From Microbacteriaceae bacterium X2B (GTDB lineage: Bacteria > Actinomycetota > Actinomycetes > Actinomycetales > Microbacteriaceae), in NCBI GenBank assembly GCA_005502445.1, contig SCPB01000005.1, positions 33,946 to 97,945 of the forward strand: a stretch of 64,000 nucleotides of DNA. Direction: 5' to 3'. Each line of letters starts with the position of its first letter. The stretch's first letter is position 1. This document shows, piece after piece, positions 1 through 9,371 of the stretch. The notes under the pieces were generated by a model, which was not told where the DNA came from, ran no database searches, and saw only the letters and a program-made list of their open reading frames with translations. Position numbers and translations under genes: made by a program.

Positions 1-828
1 CACGAGCGCCGCGAGGAAGGAATCCCCCGCGCCCACGGTGGAGCGCACCTCGACGGGCGGAACCTCCAGCCGGGTCACCCCCTCAGCCGTGACGAGCACG
101 GCGCCCTCGGCGCCTAGGGTGAGCGCGACGACCTCGGCCGCGCCGCGCGCGACGAGCTCGCGGGAGGCATCCACCTTCGCTCCGACATCGGGCAGCTCGC
201 GGCCGACCAGCTCGCCGAGCTCGCGGCCCGAGGGCTTGACGAGGAACACGCCCTCGGCGAGGGCGGCGGCGAGCGCCGGCCCCGAGGCATCCACGACGCA
301 GCGCACACCCCCTTCGCGCGCCGCCCGCGCGAGACGCGCGTAGAAGTCGTCGGGCATGCCGGGGGCGAGGGAGCCGCTCGCCACGACGAACCCGCCCGGC
401 ACCATGGTGCGCAGGGTCGCCTCGAGGCAGGCGCCCCACTCCTCGTCGCTCAGCAGGGGCCCCTGCAGCACGAAGCGGAACTGCCGCCCGGTCGCGGTCT
501 CGTCGATCGTGACGTTCTCGCGCGTCGACCCCCTGATCGGGATGGCGCGGCCGATGATGCCGTCGGCCTCGAGCAGCTGCCGGTACGCCTGCCCGGTCGG
601 TCCGCCGACCGCGTAGACGGCGATCGACTGCCCGCCGAGACGGTGGATGACGCGGCTCACGTTGATGCCGCCGCCCCCCGCATCGGTGCGGCTCGGGCCG
701 CAGCGCAGCTTGTGCTCGGGCTCGACGTGCTCGGTCTAAGTGCTCACGTCGAGCGCGGGATTGACCGTCAGCGTGACGATCGTCGCGGGCGCCGTGGCCG
801 GGAGCGGTGCCGTCGATGATCGGCTCAT
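1..828 (-). pseudogene. pfkB: PfkB-type sugar-phosphate kinase with an in-frame amber codon, cut by the window edge
   Basis: Ribokinase/PfkB-family kinase closest to 6-phosphofructokinase II. After the start come a VNPALDVST strand, then EHKLRCG and the GGGGINVSR sugar-binding block, then VKPSGREL, and finally the VGAGDSF anion-hole/catalytic-Asp motif just before the window edge. The ATG overlaps the xylB stop (ATGA), so it is the last visible gene of the xyl operon and would phosphorylate a sugar or sugar phosphate in the cytoplasm. Codon 31 is TAG (738 to 736), directly after NPALDVST. The same frame stays open on both sides of it through to base 1. No ATG restart lies close after the stop; the next in-frame GTG is inside the conserved GGGGINV block. 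A single CAG-to-TAG change would explain it. It could be a recent null allele, a sequencing error or a readthrough site. Confidence 0.85.
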
Positions 829-2345
829 GGCCGAGAGCCTAGGCCTCCCGCACGGCGCAGCGCATACTGCGCGCGCACCTCGGGGTGCGGGTCGGCGGGC
901 ACATCGACCGCGGTCGCGACGGCCCACGCCGGCAGTGCTCCGGCCAGCGCCCAGGCGGCCTGCCGGGCCGCGCCGCGCGCGACGTGCTCCCCCGGCTCGG
1001 GAACGGTGACGGGCATCCCGAACACGGTCGCCGCGACCGCGGCGACGGCGGGGTTAGCCGCAGCGCCGCCGATGAGGGCGAGCCGCCGCACGGGCACACC
1101 GAGCCGGGTGACGGCGTCGAGGCCGTCGGCGAGGCCGCACAGCATGCCCTCGATCGCGGCGCGGGCGAGGTTCTCGCGCGTCGTCGCCGCAAGCGTGAGC
1201 CCGAAGAGGGTCGCGGTCGCGTCGGGCAGGTTCGGCGTGCGCTCGCCCTCGAAGTAGGGCTGCAGCACGAGGCCTCCCGCGCCGGGCTCGGCGGCGAGAG
1301 CGAGACGCCCGAGCTCGTCGTGGTCGACGCCGAGCAGGCGCGCGACGGCGTCGAGCACGCGCGCGGCGTTGAGGGTCGCGACGAGCGGCAAGTGGGCTCC
1401 GCTCGCGTCGGCGAAGCCCGCGACGGCGCCGCCGGGATCGGCGACGGGGTGCTCGGAGACGGCGAAGACCGTGCCGCTCGTGCCGATCGAGACGACGACG
1501 TCGCCCGGCTCGGCGCCGAGCCCCAGCGCGGCGGCCGCGTTGTCGCCGGCCCCTGCGCCGACGAGCGCACCCGTCTGCAGCGTCGACAATTCAGGAACCG
1601 CGGCGTCGATCGCCACCGACTCGCCCGGCGTGAGGACGCGCGGCAGGACGACGGGGGCGGGAACTCCTGAATTGTCGACACGGGCAGGGTCGGCGGGCGC
1701 GGCAGGCGCGGCTCCGGCGACGCGCGCGGCGCGGCCCAGCGCGCGCTCGAACAGGTCAAGATCGTAGGCGCCCGAGGTCGGCGAGAAGTAGGCGGTGCCG
1801 CTCGCATCGGAGCGGTCGGTCGTGAGAGCGTCGAGCACGGGCCCGAGCGGGCTCTCGTCGGCGGGCCCGTAGCCGCGCAGCCGCCAGGTGAGCCAGTCGT
1901 GCGGCAGGCAGACCGCGGCGACGCGCGCGGCGTTCTCGGGCTCGTGGTCGCGCAGCCAGCGCAGCTTCGTCGCCGTGAACGAGGCGACGGGCACGACGCC
2001 GGTGCGGCGCGCGTACTCGGCCGCGCCGACTTCGGCGACGAGGGCCGCGGCGGCGGCGGCCGAGCGCGTGTCGTTCCACAGCAGGGCGTCGCGCACGACG
2101 CGTCCCCGCTCGTCGAGGGCGACCATGCCGTGCTGCTGGCCCGCGACCGCGACCGCGGCGACGTCGCCGAGGCCGCCGGCGTCCGCGATCGCGGCGATCA
2201 GGGCATCCCACCAGGCGGCCGGGTCGACGGCGGTTCCCTCGGGATGCGGCGCGCGCCCCTCGCGCACCGTCGCGCCCGTCTCGAGATCGACGACGACGAC
2301 TTTGCAGCTCTGCGTCGAGGAGTCGACGCCGGCGACGAGGGTCAT
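825..2345 (-). CDS. xylB: Xylulokinase (FGGY family)
   Basis: ATP-dependent phosphorylation of D-xylulose to xylulose 5-phosphate, the second step of the xylose isomerase pathway. The 506-residue protein begins [17 protein letters not shown] (the first FGGY ATP-binding loop), has QQHGMV and LWNDTR in the substrate-binding part, [10 protein letters not shown] as the second phosphate loop and LIGGAAANP near the C-terminus. The inner ATG at 2345 is chosen because FGGY kinases begin just before VDSST. The gene starts 16 bases after the xylA stop and its TGA overlaps the ATG of the next kinase gene, so the genes are co-transcribed. Unusual: a perfect 15-bp inverted repeat (1582-1596 and 1665-1679) lies inside the coding sequence around the LPRVL region, with added Ala/Pro-rich residues at its borders. 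Confidence 0.93.
   Translation of the reverse strand: MTLVAGVDSSTQSCKVVVVDLETGATVREGRAPHPEGTAVDPAAWWDALIAAIADAGGLGDVAAVAVAGQQHGMVALDERGRVVRDALLWNDTRSAAAAAALVAEVGAAEYARRTGVVPVASFTATKLRWLRDHEPENAARVAAVCLPHDWLTWRLRGYGPADESPLGPVLDALTTDRSDASGTAYFSPTSGAYDLDLFERALGRAARVAGAAPAAPADPARVDNSGVPAPVVLPRVLTPGESVAIDAAVPELSTLQTGALVGAGAGDNAAAALGLGAEPGDVVVSIGTSGTVFAVSEHPVADPGGAVAGFADASGAHLPLVATLNAARVLDAVARLLGVDHDELGRLALAAEPGAGGLVLQPYFEGERTPNLPDATATLFGLTLAATTRENLARAAIEGMLCGLADGLDAVTRLGVPVRRLALIGGAAANPAVAAVAATVFGMPVTVPEPGEHVARGAARQAAWALAGALPAWAVATAVDVPADPHPEVRAQYALRRAGGLGSRP
1582..1679. repeat. 15-bp inverted repeat inside xylB
   Basis: Left arm GTCGACAATTCAGGA (1582-1596) and right arm TCCTGAATTGTCGAC (1665-1679) are perfect reverse complements with 68 bases between them. 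The frame is kept: the arms encode VDNSG and PELST on the minus strand. The reverse complement of the right arm continues as TTCAGGAGTTC, an 11-mer also present in the hairpin at 58728. This suggests that the coding repeat belongs to the same class as the intergenic hairpins in this window. The conserved LPRVL stretch of xylulokinase lies between the arms, so this is not a simple block insertion. Confidence 0.8.
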
Positions 2346-2361
2346 CGGCTGCGCGCGCCGG

Positions 2362-3558
2362 CTATCGGGCACCGAGCAGGTGCTCGGTCGCGAGCTGCTG
2401 CAGGCGCACGAAGCCGAAGCCCTTGCCGTCGAAGTAGGCGCCGCTGTCGAACTCCTCGTAGGCCGAGCGGTCGGCGAGCAGGTCGGCGATCGACTCGCCC
2501 GCGCCGAGCGTCGGCCGCGAGAGCTCGGCGACGCGGGCGGCGGCGAGCGCCTCCTGCACCTCGGGGTCGGCGCGGAAGGCGGCTGCGCGTTCCTTCAGCA
2601 GCAGGTAGGTGCGCATGTTCGCCTCGGCCGAGGCCCACACGCCCGATTCGTCCTCGGTACGGCTGGGCTTGTAGTCGAAGTGGCGCGGGCCGTCGTAGGC
2701 GCTGCCGCCGTTCGGGCCGCCGTTCTCGAGCAGGTCGACGAGCGAGAAGGCGTTGTGCAGGTCGCCGTGGCCGAAGACGAGATCCTGGTCGTACTTGATG
2801 CCGCGCTGGCCGTTCAAGTCGATGTGGAAGAGCTTGCCCGCCTCGAGCGCCTGCGCGATGCCGGCGGTGAAGTTGAGCCCCGCCATCTGCTCGTGCCCGA
2901 CCTCGGGGTTGAGGCCGACGAGCTCGGGGCGCTCGAGCGTCTCGATGAAAGCCATGGCGTGCCCGAGGGTCGGCAGCAGGATGTCGCCGCGCGGCTCGTT
3001 GGGCTTGGGCTCGATCGCGAACCGGATGCCGTAGCCCTGCTCGGTGACGTACTGCGTGAGCAGGTTCACGGCCTCGCGGTAGCGCTCGATCGCGGCGCCG
3101 ACGTTCTTGGCCGAGTCGTACTCGGCGCCCTCGCGGCCGCCCCACATGACGAAGGTGTGCGCGCCGAGCTCGGCCGCGAGGTCGAGGTTGCGCAGCACCT
3201 TCCGCAGCGCGAAGCGGCGCACGGCGCGGTCGTTGGAGGTGAACCCGCCGTCCTTGAACACGGGCGCGCTGAAGAGGTTGGTCGTGATCATCGGAATGCG
3301 CAGCCCCGTGGCCTGCGTCGCGGCGATGAGCCGGTCGATCTGGCGACGCCGCTCGGCGTCGGTCGATCCGAAGGCGAAGAGATCGTCGTCGTGGAGGGTG
3401 AGGCCGTAGGCGCCGAGCTCGGTGAGCTTCTCGACGACGTGCACGACGTCGAGGGGGGCGCGCGTGGGGCCGCCGAAGGGGTCGGCCCCGCTGTAGCCGA
3501 CGGTCCAGAGGCCGAAGGTGAACTGGTCGGCGGGGGTGGGCGTCGTTGCGAATGTCAT
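2362..3558 (-). CDS. xylA: Xylose isomerase
   Basis: Interconverts D-xylose and D-xylulose in the cytoplasm (a metal-dependent TIM barrel). The 398-residue length fits the short actinobacterial class. GLWTVGY is near the N-terminus, LHDDDLF carries the active-site His near residue 56, [10 protein letters not shown] follows, then [13 protein letters not shown] and [12 protein letters not shown] with metal-ligand Glu residues, and [14 protein letters not shown] with further ligands. The ATG at 3558 is preceded by AAGGA at good spacing. xylB follows directly and a Gfo/Idh gene lies 59 bases upstream on the same strand, so this is a sugar operon. Nothing in the sequence looks inactivating. Confidence 0.96.
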   Translation of the reverse strand: MTFATTPTPADQFTFGLWTVGYSGADPFGGPTRAPLDVVHVVEKLTELGAYGLTLHDDDLFAFGSTDAERRRQIDRLIAATQATGLRIPMITTNLFSAPVFKDGGFTSNDRAVRRFALRKVLRNLDLAAELGAHTFVMWGGREGAEYDSAKNVGAAIERYREAVNLLTQYVTEQGYGIRFAIEPKPNEPRGDILLPTLGHAMAFIETLERPELVGLNPEVGHEQMAGLNFTAGIAQALEAGKLFHIDLNGQRGIKYDQDLVFGHGDLHNAFSLVDLLENGGPNGGSAYDGPRHFDYKPSRTEDESGVWASAEANMRTYLLLKERAAAFRADPEVQEALAAARVAELSRPTLGAGESIADLLADRSAYEEFDSGAYFDGKGFGFVRLQQLATEHLLGAR

Positions 3559-3617
3559 AGCTGGATTCCTTGGGTCTGTGGTGCTGGCTGGTGGATGGCG
3601 ACGTGGGGGAGCAAGAG

Positions 3618-4694
3618 TCAGGACTCGCTGCGCCACGACTGGGTGGCCTGCTCGAGCACGTCGACGACGGCGATGGCCTCAGCCGGAGGAATCGGCTCCG
3701 GTCTCTCACCGCGCACCGCTGCCGCAGCGAGTCGGTAGAACTCCGCGTAGTTGCCGGGCTCGGTCGGCACGCGGCTCGTGGCAGGGCCGCTGGGTGTGTC
3801 TTCGGTAAGCGTGCCGTAGAACTCGGGCGCCACGACCCCGAACCCCGGGTCCGTAGGGCTGGCACCGTCGGCCAGGGCGGGCTCCTGAGGATCGAATCCG
3901 TACGAGATGAATGACCCCCTCGTGCCCAGTACTCGGAATCGTGGGCCTTGGGCGTGGCTCAATCGGCTCATCAGCAGGCGAGACACCGTGCCGGAGGCGT
4001 GCTCGAGATGGATCTCGGTATGGTCGTCGTTTCCGCCCCCGTGTCTCACCGTGCGCAGTCGTGAGTCGATCGCGACGGCGGGGCCGAAGAGCACGAGCGC
4101 CTGATCGACGAGGTGCGACCCCAGATCGAATGCTACGCCGCCCGCCACCGAGGCCGGGAGATGATCCTTCCACCCGGACGACACCTCCGGGGCCCAGTGC
4201 TCGAAGCACGATTCAAAGTGGAACACCCGACCGAGCCGACCGCTCTCGACGAGTGATCGCACGGTCAGGAAGTCGCCATCCCACCGCCTGTTCTGGAAGA
4301 CCATGAGTGGCCTTTCGGCGCGTGATGCGGCGGCGGCGAGGGCCTGGGCATCGGCGACCGAACTCACGAAGGGCTTGTCGACGACGACGGCGGCGCCCAT
4401 TCGGAGCGATCGCATGGCGAGGTCCAGGTGAGTGTTGGGAGGGCCGGCAAGCACGATGAGGTCGAGGCCGCCCGGGCGGGTCTCCAATTCGTCGAAACTT
4501 CGATATATATCAGCCTGAGGATGCTTCGCGGCCGCGTGCGCACGTCTTGTGTCGTCCGCGGTGACAATCGCCGACACCTCGAATTCAGGGTGTGCCGCGA
4601 GAAAGGGAAGATGGAAAACACTTCCAGACAGCCCGTAGCCTGCGACGGCGGTGCGGATCGGAGCGTCGTAGGGAGACCGCGCGTTCTTGAGCAT
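3618..4694 (-). CDS. Gfo/Idh/MocA family NAD(P)-dependent oxidoreductase
   Basis: The 358-residue protein has an N-terminal Rossmann motif ([12 protein letters not shown]), a sugar-oxidoreductase core and the family's DKPF motif ([10 protein letters not shown], near residue 105) containing the conserved Lys before Pro. The C-terminal domain includes [16 protein letters not shown], the usual region with the catalytic His. Members oxidise or reduce sugars, inositols or sugar acids with NAD(P). It heads the minus-strand run ahead of xylA and faces a divergent ROK regulator, so a role in pentose or keto-sugar handling is likely. The exact substrate cannot be read from the sequence. Confidence 0.88.
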   Translation of the reverse strand: MLKNARSPYDAPIRTAVAGYGLSGSVFHLPFLAAHPEFEVSAIVTADDTRRAHAAAKHPQADIYRSFDELETRPGGLDLIVLAGPPNTHLDLAMRSLRMGAAVVVDKPFVSSVADAQALAAAASRAERPLMVFQNRRWDGDFLTVRSLVESGRLGRVFHFESCFEHWAPEVSSGWKDHLPASVAGGVAFDLGSHLVDQALVLFGPAVAIDSRLRTVRHGGGNDDHTEIHLEHASGTVSRLLMSRLSHAQGPRFRVLGTRGSFISYGFDPQEPALADGASPTDPGFGVVAPEFYGTLTEDTPSGPATSRVPTEPGNYAEFYRLAAAAVRGERPEPIPPAEAIAVVDVLEQATQSWRSES

Positions 4695-4820
4695 GGGCCT
4701 ATGCTATCGGCGGCTCGACATTTATAGCAAGCATGAAATAAAACGTTGCTGCTACTCTATGGAAGATGCGCACCGCTCCGGCGCGGTGCATTCCCGAAAG
4801 TCACAGAAGATGGAGCGAAG
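4695..4820. promoter_or_regulatory. Divergent promoter region between the Gfo/Idh gene and the ROK regulator
   Basis: This 126-bp region is noticeably richer in AT than its surroundings. It contains AGCAA (4726-4730) and TTGCT (4746-4750) as inverted half-sites 15 bases apart, within TAGCAAG...TTGCTGCTA. The minus-strand octamer CTTGCTAT seen here recurs upstream of the ABC-importer operon at about 16.91 kb. A ROK repressor site that autoregulates and controls both operons is a reasonable inference but unproven. A Shine-Dalgarno GGAG lies at 4812-4815, ahead of the ROK start. Confidence 0.45.
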
Positions 4821-6098
4821 ATGCCGGTCTATCACCAGACCTCGGGCCGAGAAGCCCCTGAACGCTTCCGGAAGATGCCCGGATCGAATCTCGACCACCT
4901 TCGCGCGCACAATCTGTCTGCGATCCTCACCCAGATTCACCACGGCAGCCCGCAATCGCGCAGCGGTCTCGCGGCGGCGACCGGCTTGAACCGGTCGACC
5001 ATCACGATCCTGGTGAATGATCTCATCGAGCGGGGTCTCGTCGTGGAGTACCCCGCAGCCAAGGAGGGCTCGAAGAAGTCGGTCGGTCGCCCGAGCATGT
5101 CGCTCCATGCGAGCGATCGGGTGATAGCGATCGCGGTCAACCCGGAGGTCGACGCGATAACAGTGGGCGTCGTGAGTCTCGGGGGAACAGTGCAGCGCAC
5201 TATCCGATACGAGACCGAGGAGCCGCCGACGATGCGCCGGGCGGTCAAGATCACCACCGCAATCATCGAGGGCATCCAGGCGGGGCTGCCGACCGATTCG
5301 CGCGTTCTTGGCATCGGCGTCGCAGTGCCCGGACTCACGAATGTGATCGACGGGTCTGTGGCACTCGCCCCTCACCTCGGATGGCGGCAGGAGCCCTTGG
5401 CGCCTGTCCTCTCCGAACGGACCGGACTACCGGTATGGGCCGCCAATGATGCCCACCTCGGCGTGCTTGCCGAAACGGTATTCGGCGTAGGTATGCACGC
5501 GGGCCACATCCTCTATCTCAACGGCGGCGCCAGCGGTATCGGTGGCGGCGTCATCTCCGGCGGTATACCGCTGAAGGGGGCGACGGGTTTCGCGGGCGAG
5601 CTCGGACACTTTCGCATCCGCAGCAATGGCAAGCGCGACTCGGCCGGATTGGAGGGAACCCTGGAGTCCGAGGTGAGCCGTGACGACCTGCTTCGAAGCC
5701 TGGGGCTCGATATCCGCGATTTCCCGAAGCTCGACACTGCATTGGCAAAGCCGCGCACGAGTGCCGCGCAGCGCGAGATCGATCGTCAGGTACGCGCGCT
5801 CGGCACGGCACTCGGCAGCATGGTCACGATCTTCAACCCCGAGCTCATCGTGCTGGGCGGCTTTCTCGGCTCGCTGCTCGACGCGGAACCCGACCGACTG
5901 AGAAATCTCGTCGCGCAGGAATCACTGGCTCCGCAGTACTCGGTGGTCGAGATCGTGCGGCCCCAGTTGCGTGAGAACGTGCTTCTCGTGGGTGCGGCAG
6001 AGCTCGCCTTCGACGCCCTTCTGCGCAACCCAACCGCATTCGATGCCGCTCCGCACTCGGCCGGCGGCCGGGCAGAGTCAAGGACAAACGGAGCGTGA
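4821..6098 (+). CDS. ROK family transcriptional regulator
   Basis: The 425-residue protein has an N-terminal winged helix (SRSGLAAATGLNRSTITILVNDLIERGLV) and a C-terminal ROK sugar-kinase-like domain with GIGVAVPGL, WAANDAHLG and LNGGASGIGGG. Such proteins repress sugar genes and are released by a sugar ligand. The ATG at 4821 has GGAG five bases upstream; earlier in-frame starts would add an unconserved leader. Unusual: after GELGHF the family normally has a zinc-binding cluster of three cysteines, but here the stretch reads RSNGKRDSAGLEG with no cysteine. The protein is therefore a zinc-less ROK variant. It ends GTGA-overlapped with the epimerase gene and is probably the regulator of the flanking sugar operons. 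Confidence 0.88.
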   Translation: MPVYHQTSGREAPERFRKMPGSNLDHLRAHNLSAILTQIHHGSPQSRSGLAAATGLNRSTITILVNDLIERGLVVEYPAAKEGSKKSVGRPSMSLHASDRVIAIAVNPEVDAITVGVVSLGGTVQRTIRYETEEPPTMRRAVKITTAIIEGIQAGLPTDSRVLGIGVAVPGLTNVIDGSVALAPHLGWRQEPLAPVLSERTGLPVWAANDAHLGVLAETVFGVGMHAGHILYLNGGASGIGGGVISGGIPLKGATGFAGELGHFRIRSNGKRDSAGLEGTLESEVSRDDLLRSLGLDIRDFPKLDTALAKPRTSAAQREIDRQVRALGTALGSMVTIFNPELIVLGGFLGSLLDAEPDRLRNLVAQESLAPQYSVVEIVRPQLRENVLLVGAAELAFDALLRNPTAFDAAPHSAGGRAESRTNGA

Positions 6099-7087
6099 CT
6101 GTCCTGCGGCTCGCCAATCGACATGGGCTCTCCGTGCTGCTGTCGACGTTCGGAGCACGTGTGGTGGAACTGGTGGCTCCCGATCGCCACGGCACCCTCG
6201 GCAACATCGTCCTCGGTTTCGACAGCGAGCAGCAGTACCGTACCGATCCCGGGGCCTACTTTGGCGCGACGGTCGGGCGTGTGGCTGGTCGCATCGCCGA
6301 CGCCCATTTCATAGGCGGCGGGCTCGAGTTCGAGCTTCGGCCGAATGAGGGATCCACGCACCTTCACGGCGGCCCGTCGCGAGCCCTCGATCGGGTCGAG
6401 TGGAGCATCGGAGAGGCGTCCGGCGACGCGAGCGCGGTGTTCCACTACACGAGCCCCGCTGGCGAGGAAGGCTATCCGGGAACTCTCGACGTGAACTGCT
6501 CTTACCTACTCACCGACGACAACGAGCTCGAACTCGTGATGACCGCGACCACAGACGGGGCGACTCCTGTCAACATCGTCAATCACACCTACTTCAATCT
6601 CAGTGGAGACGCGCGGGAGTCGATCGTCGATCACGAGCTCATGATCAGCGCAAGCACCATCCTTGCGACGGATAAGCACTTGCTCCCCGTCGGAGGAGTG
6701 CTCGCGGTCTCCGGGACACCGTACGATTTCCGCGTTGCGCGCCGGGTCGGCGATGACCTCCCGGCCAACAGTGGTGAGCCGTGGCCCGGAATCGACAGCA
6801 CCTATCTCCTCGATCGGGCGGCTCATCGGGCAGCGACGCTGTGGGATCCGTCGAGCGGACGTCACCTGGAGATTCGAACGACGGAGCCGACGCTGCAGGT
6901 GTACACAGGAAATCGCATCGAGCCGGGTGTCGGGAGATCGCGCGCCCCGCACGATGCGGGTAAGGGTATCTGTATCGAAGCCCATCGAGTACCCGATTCA
7001 CCCGCCCTGCCCGGCTGGCCTTCGATCGTGATCCGTCCGGGCGAGCGGTACGCGCAGCGCACCGTATGGAAGCTGTCGACCCGTTAG
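6095..7087 (+). CDS. galM: Aldose 1-epimerase (mutarotase)
   Basis: Catalyses alpha/beta anomer interconversion of aldoses in the cytoplasm. The 330-residue sequence has a TFGARVVEL strand, GRVAGRI, STHLHGG (His around 89-91), VNIVNHTYFNLSG with the catalytic acid His near 164, GIDSTYLLD, and CIEAHRVPDSP with the catalytic base Glu near 295. The GTG start overlaps the ROK stop (GTGA), so regulator and epimerase are translationally coupled. In place of the usual ETQ it has EAH, a mild deviation. Substrate breadth cannot be told. The context suggests the sugar sensed by the ROK protein or imported by the adjacent ABC system. Confidence 0.93.
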   Translation: MTVLRLANRHGLSVLLSTFGARVVELVAPDRHGTLGNIVLGFDSEQQYRTDPGAYFGATVGRVAGRIADAHFIGGGLEFELRPNEGSTHLHGGPSRALDRVEWSIGEASGDASAVFHYTSPAGEEGYPGTLDVNCSYLLTDDNELELVMTATTDGATPVNIVNHTYFNLSGDARESIVDHELMISASTILATDKHLLPVGGVLAVSGTPYDFRVARRVGDDLPANSGEPWPGIDSTYLLDRAAHRAATLWDPSSGRHLEIRTTEPTLQVYTGNRIEPGVGRSRAPHDAGKGICIEAHRVPDSPALPGWPSIVIRPGERYAQRTVWKLSTR

Positions 7088-7112
7088 TCGATCGGGTCGT
7101 GACTCAGCACGA

Positions 7113-7511
7113 CTACGCGCCAGCGTGCTTCGCGAGCGCGACGCGAAGAATGTGGATGTCCTCCTCGGTCGTCCCGCCTGAGATGCCCAGCCCGAATCGC
7201 TCACCGTTCGACACGAGGAATGGGGCGCCTCCCCCGAAAGCGATGAGCTTCGACCCAGAGTTGACAGAGAGTCCGTACAACGGCCCGCCCGGCTGCACCT
7301 TCTCGGTCAGTTCCTCGGTCGCCACGGCGAACGACGCCGCGGTGTACGCCTTGCGGAACGCCATCTCGAGCGAGTGCATGGGCGCACCCGTCATACGGTG
7401 CAGCAGCGCGGCATTGCCATGAGTGTCCACGACGCTGACGACGATCGCGAGCCCTGCGCTCGCCGCCTCGTCCTCTGCGTAGCCGGCAATGGTCTTCAGT
7501 TCATCGAACAT
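7113..7511 (-). CDS. GlcG/HbpS-like (DUF336) protein
   Basis: The 132-residue single-domain protein has the family features VVSVVDTHGNAALLHRMTGAP, SLEMAFRKAYTAASF, FGGGAPFLVSNGERFGLGISGG and a C-terminal amphipathic helix. Relatives include GlcG of glycolate operons and the haem-binding HbpS, although most members have no proven activity. No signal peptide is visible, so it should be cytoplasmic. It is the last gene of the long minus-strand operon, 27 bases after the aldo/keto reductase, and ends convergently with the epimerase gene. Members often accompany oxidoreductase operons. A role as an accessory to the GMC/GDH-subunit-3 pair is possible but is an inference. Confidence 0.85.
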   Translation of the reverse strand: MFDELKTIAGYAEDEAASAGLAIVVSVVDTHGNAALLHRMTGAPMHSLEMAFRKAYTAASFAVATEELTEKVQPGGPLYGLSVNSGSKLIAFGGGAPFLVSNGERFGLGISGGTTEEDIHILRVALAKHAGA

Positions 7512-7538
7512 GAGTGATCTCCTGTCGTTGGGGTGCGG

Positions 7539-8519
7539 TCATGCGTCATCGAGCTCGGCGAGCGCGATCCAGAGTTCGTCGGGCACCTCGGCCTCGAGCC
7601 AGCGCAGGTTCCGCTGCTGCTGCTCCACGCTGCGAGCTCCCATGCAGACGGTCGCGATCGCCTCATGTGAACTCGCGAAGCGGGTCGCGACCGCGCCGAG
7701 TTCGACGTCGAAGTCGGCGCAGATCCGTTCGATCCGTCGAACCCGCTCCACAACCTCCGGCGCCGCTTCGGTGTAGTTAAAGCGGGCGCCAAGTGTGGTT
7801 CCGGTTGCCAGGATCCCCGAGCCGAACACCCGCCCATTGATGACGGCCACTCCCCGTCTGGCGCACTCCGGCAGCAGTTCGTCGCGGGCGGTCGTGGATA
7901 GCAGTGTGTAGGTTCCCGCAATGAGAAGGCAGTCGAGATCGACGGCGCGGAGCGCGTCGAGGCAAACGTCGGTCTCATTAACTCCGAAACCAATGGCGCG
8001 GGTGACTCCCTCGTCGCGGAGGCGGACCAGCGCTCGGAAGGCGCCGTCGAGGGCCTGGCGAAAGCGCTCTGGTTGAGAATCCCCGTGTGTGAATCGGTCG
8101 GTATCGTGAATCAGCAAAGCGTCGAAGTAGTTAGTGCCGAGGCGCTGCAGGCTGGCTTCGGCCTGCCGCAGCACGCCGTCGTAGCTGTAGTCGAACGACA
8201 TCGCAAGCGGTGGGGTATCCGTCCACGGCGAGGTGTCGCCGACCGACGCGGCGGGCGTCAGGGTGCGTCCTACCTTGGTGACCAGGAAGTAGTCCTCCCG
8301 GGGCCGATCGCGCAGCTGCTCGGCGATCCGGTATTCCGCGAGGCCGTGCCCGTACATGGGAGCGGTATCGAAGAACCGCACCCCGCCGTCCCAAGCGCTG
8401 TCGATGAGGGCGCGCGACTCGGAGGTCGGAACGCTCCTGCCCATGTTCCCGAGGGCGACCGTGCCGAGGCCGCCGAGGCTTACTTCAGCACCGATGCGGC
8501 CGAATGTGCGTGTCTGCAT
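7539..8519 (-). CDS. Aldo/keto reductase (aldose 1-dehydrogenase-like)
   Basis: NAD(P)-dependent oxidoreductase with an (alpha/beta)8 fold, 326 residues. Visible motifs are FFDTAPMYGHGLAEY, which holds the catalytic Asp and Tyr, then LVTKVGR with the Lys, and LLIHDTDRF with the His. The sequence pattern resembles the L-fucose/D-threo-aldose 1-dehydrogenase and pyridoxal 4-dehydrogenase branch. The start at MQTRTFG (8519) matches the family N-terminus; an in-frame extension to 8570 is unlikely. It sits between the cysteine hydrolase and the GlcG-like gene in the operon. An aldose or keto-sugar substrate generated by the GMC enzyme is plausible but not demonstrated. Confidence 0.88.
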   Translation of the reverse strand: MQTRTFGRIGAEVSLGGLGTVALGNMGRSVPTSESRALIDSAWDGGVRFFDTAPMYGHGLAEYRIAEQLRDRPREDYFLVTKVGRTLTPAASVGDTSPWTDTPPLAMSFDYSYDGVLRQAEASLQRLGTNYFDALLIHDTDRFTHGDSQPERFRQALDGAFRALVRLRDEGVTRAIGFGVNETDVCLDALRAVDLDCLLIAGTYTLLSTTARDELLPECARRGVAVINGRVFGSGILATGTTLGARFNYTEAAPEVVERVRRIERICADFDVELGAVATRFASSHEAIATVCMGARSVEQQQRNLRWLEAEVPDELWIALAELDDA

Positions 8520-8596
8520 TGACGTGTGTCCGTCGTCTTCGCGGCATGTCGAGGAGAACGGGCGGGGCATCGAGGCTCCCGCCCGTTCTCACCGCA

Positions 8597-9325
8597 CTAC
8601 TTGGACGAGTTCTCGATCAGCTCGAGGAACTCGCGCGTGGACATGACGTCGGCGTACTGTGCCTGCATGTTGCGCAGGCCCTCCCAGTACTGGCCGTAGC
8701 CCTCGGGCACTTCGTGGTCGTAGTCCGGGTTGCGGCCGTGCGAATTCAGCGGAATCGCGGTACCGGCGTCGGCGATCACGATGACCTTGTAGCCCTGCTC
8801 GAACCCATCGCGAGCCGTGGTCGGTACGCAGTTTCCCGTCGACGAACCGCAGATCACGAGGTACTTACAGTCATCCTGCTTGAGCCACGAGTTGAACGGG
8901 GTTTCGAAGAAGCTGCTGTTGCGGTGCTTGCGCAGCACAGCCTCGTTCTCGGCCGGCACGAAGCCATCGCACAGCGCGCCGTCGAAGGTGCCGTGGTTGA
9001 ACGGCGAGTCGGCGTTCTTCCACGCCGGGTACTTCTCGCCCCACAGGCCGATATCGAAGCCGTCCGGGTCCATCCCCCACATCGACCAGTTGACCTTGAT
9101 GCCCTTCTCTCGCGCGGCATCCAGCACCTTCTTGGCCTGGACGAGCGTCTCCTCGCCCGACGGGGCGCCGCCGACGCTCTGCACGTAGTCGGCCCCGCGC
9201 TTGTCGAGACACAGGTTCTGCACGTCGAGCATGTGCACCACCGTGCGCTTGAGGTCGATCTCCTCCGGGATGTAACGGTAGGTGCGGTCGACCCACTTGT
9301 TGAGCTTGTCCTCGAAGTTCGCCAT
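8597..9325 (-). CDS. Isochorismatase-family cysteine hydrolase
   Basis: The 242-residue cytoplasmic hydrolase has the catalytic triad as Asp34 (VVHMLDVQN), Lys133 (AVLRKHRNSSFF) and Cys166 (CGSSTGNCVPTTARDG). Family members hydrolyse amides (nicotinamidase, N-carbamoylsarcosine amidase) or vinyl ethers. It carries a longer N-terminus and an insert near residues 85-120 rich in Trp, Gly and Asp that is not typical of nicotinamidases. It therefore probably acts on a special substrate of this operon. It lies between the GMC/subunit-3 genes and the aldo/keto reductase. The substrate is unknown. Confidence 0.87.
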   Translation of the reverse strand: MANFEDKLNKWVDRTYRYIPEEIDLKRTVVHMLDVQNLCLDKRGADYVQSVGGAPSGEETLVQAKKVLDAAREKGIKVNWSMWGMDPDGFDIGLWGEKYPAWKNADSPFNHGTFDGALCDGFVPAENEAVLRKHRNSSFFETPFNSWLKQDDCKYLVICGSSTGNCVPTTARDGFEQGYKVIVIADAGTAIPLNSHGRNPDYDHEVPEGYGQYWEGLRNMQAQYADVMSTREFLELIENSSK

Positions 9326-9371
9326 TGTTCTTCCTTTCGTTGTCGGGGCCTCAGGGCCCAGAGTGGGTGAG

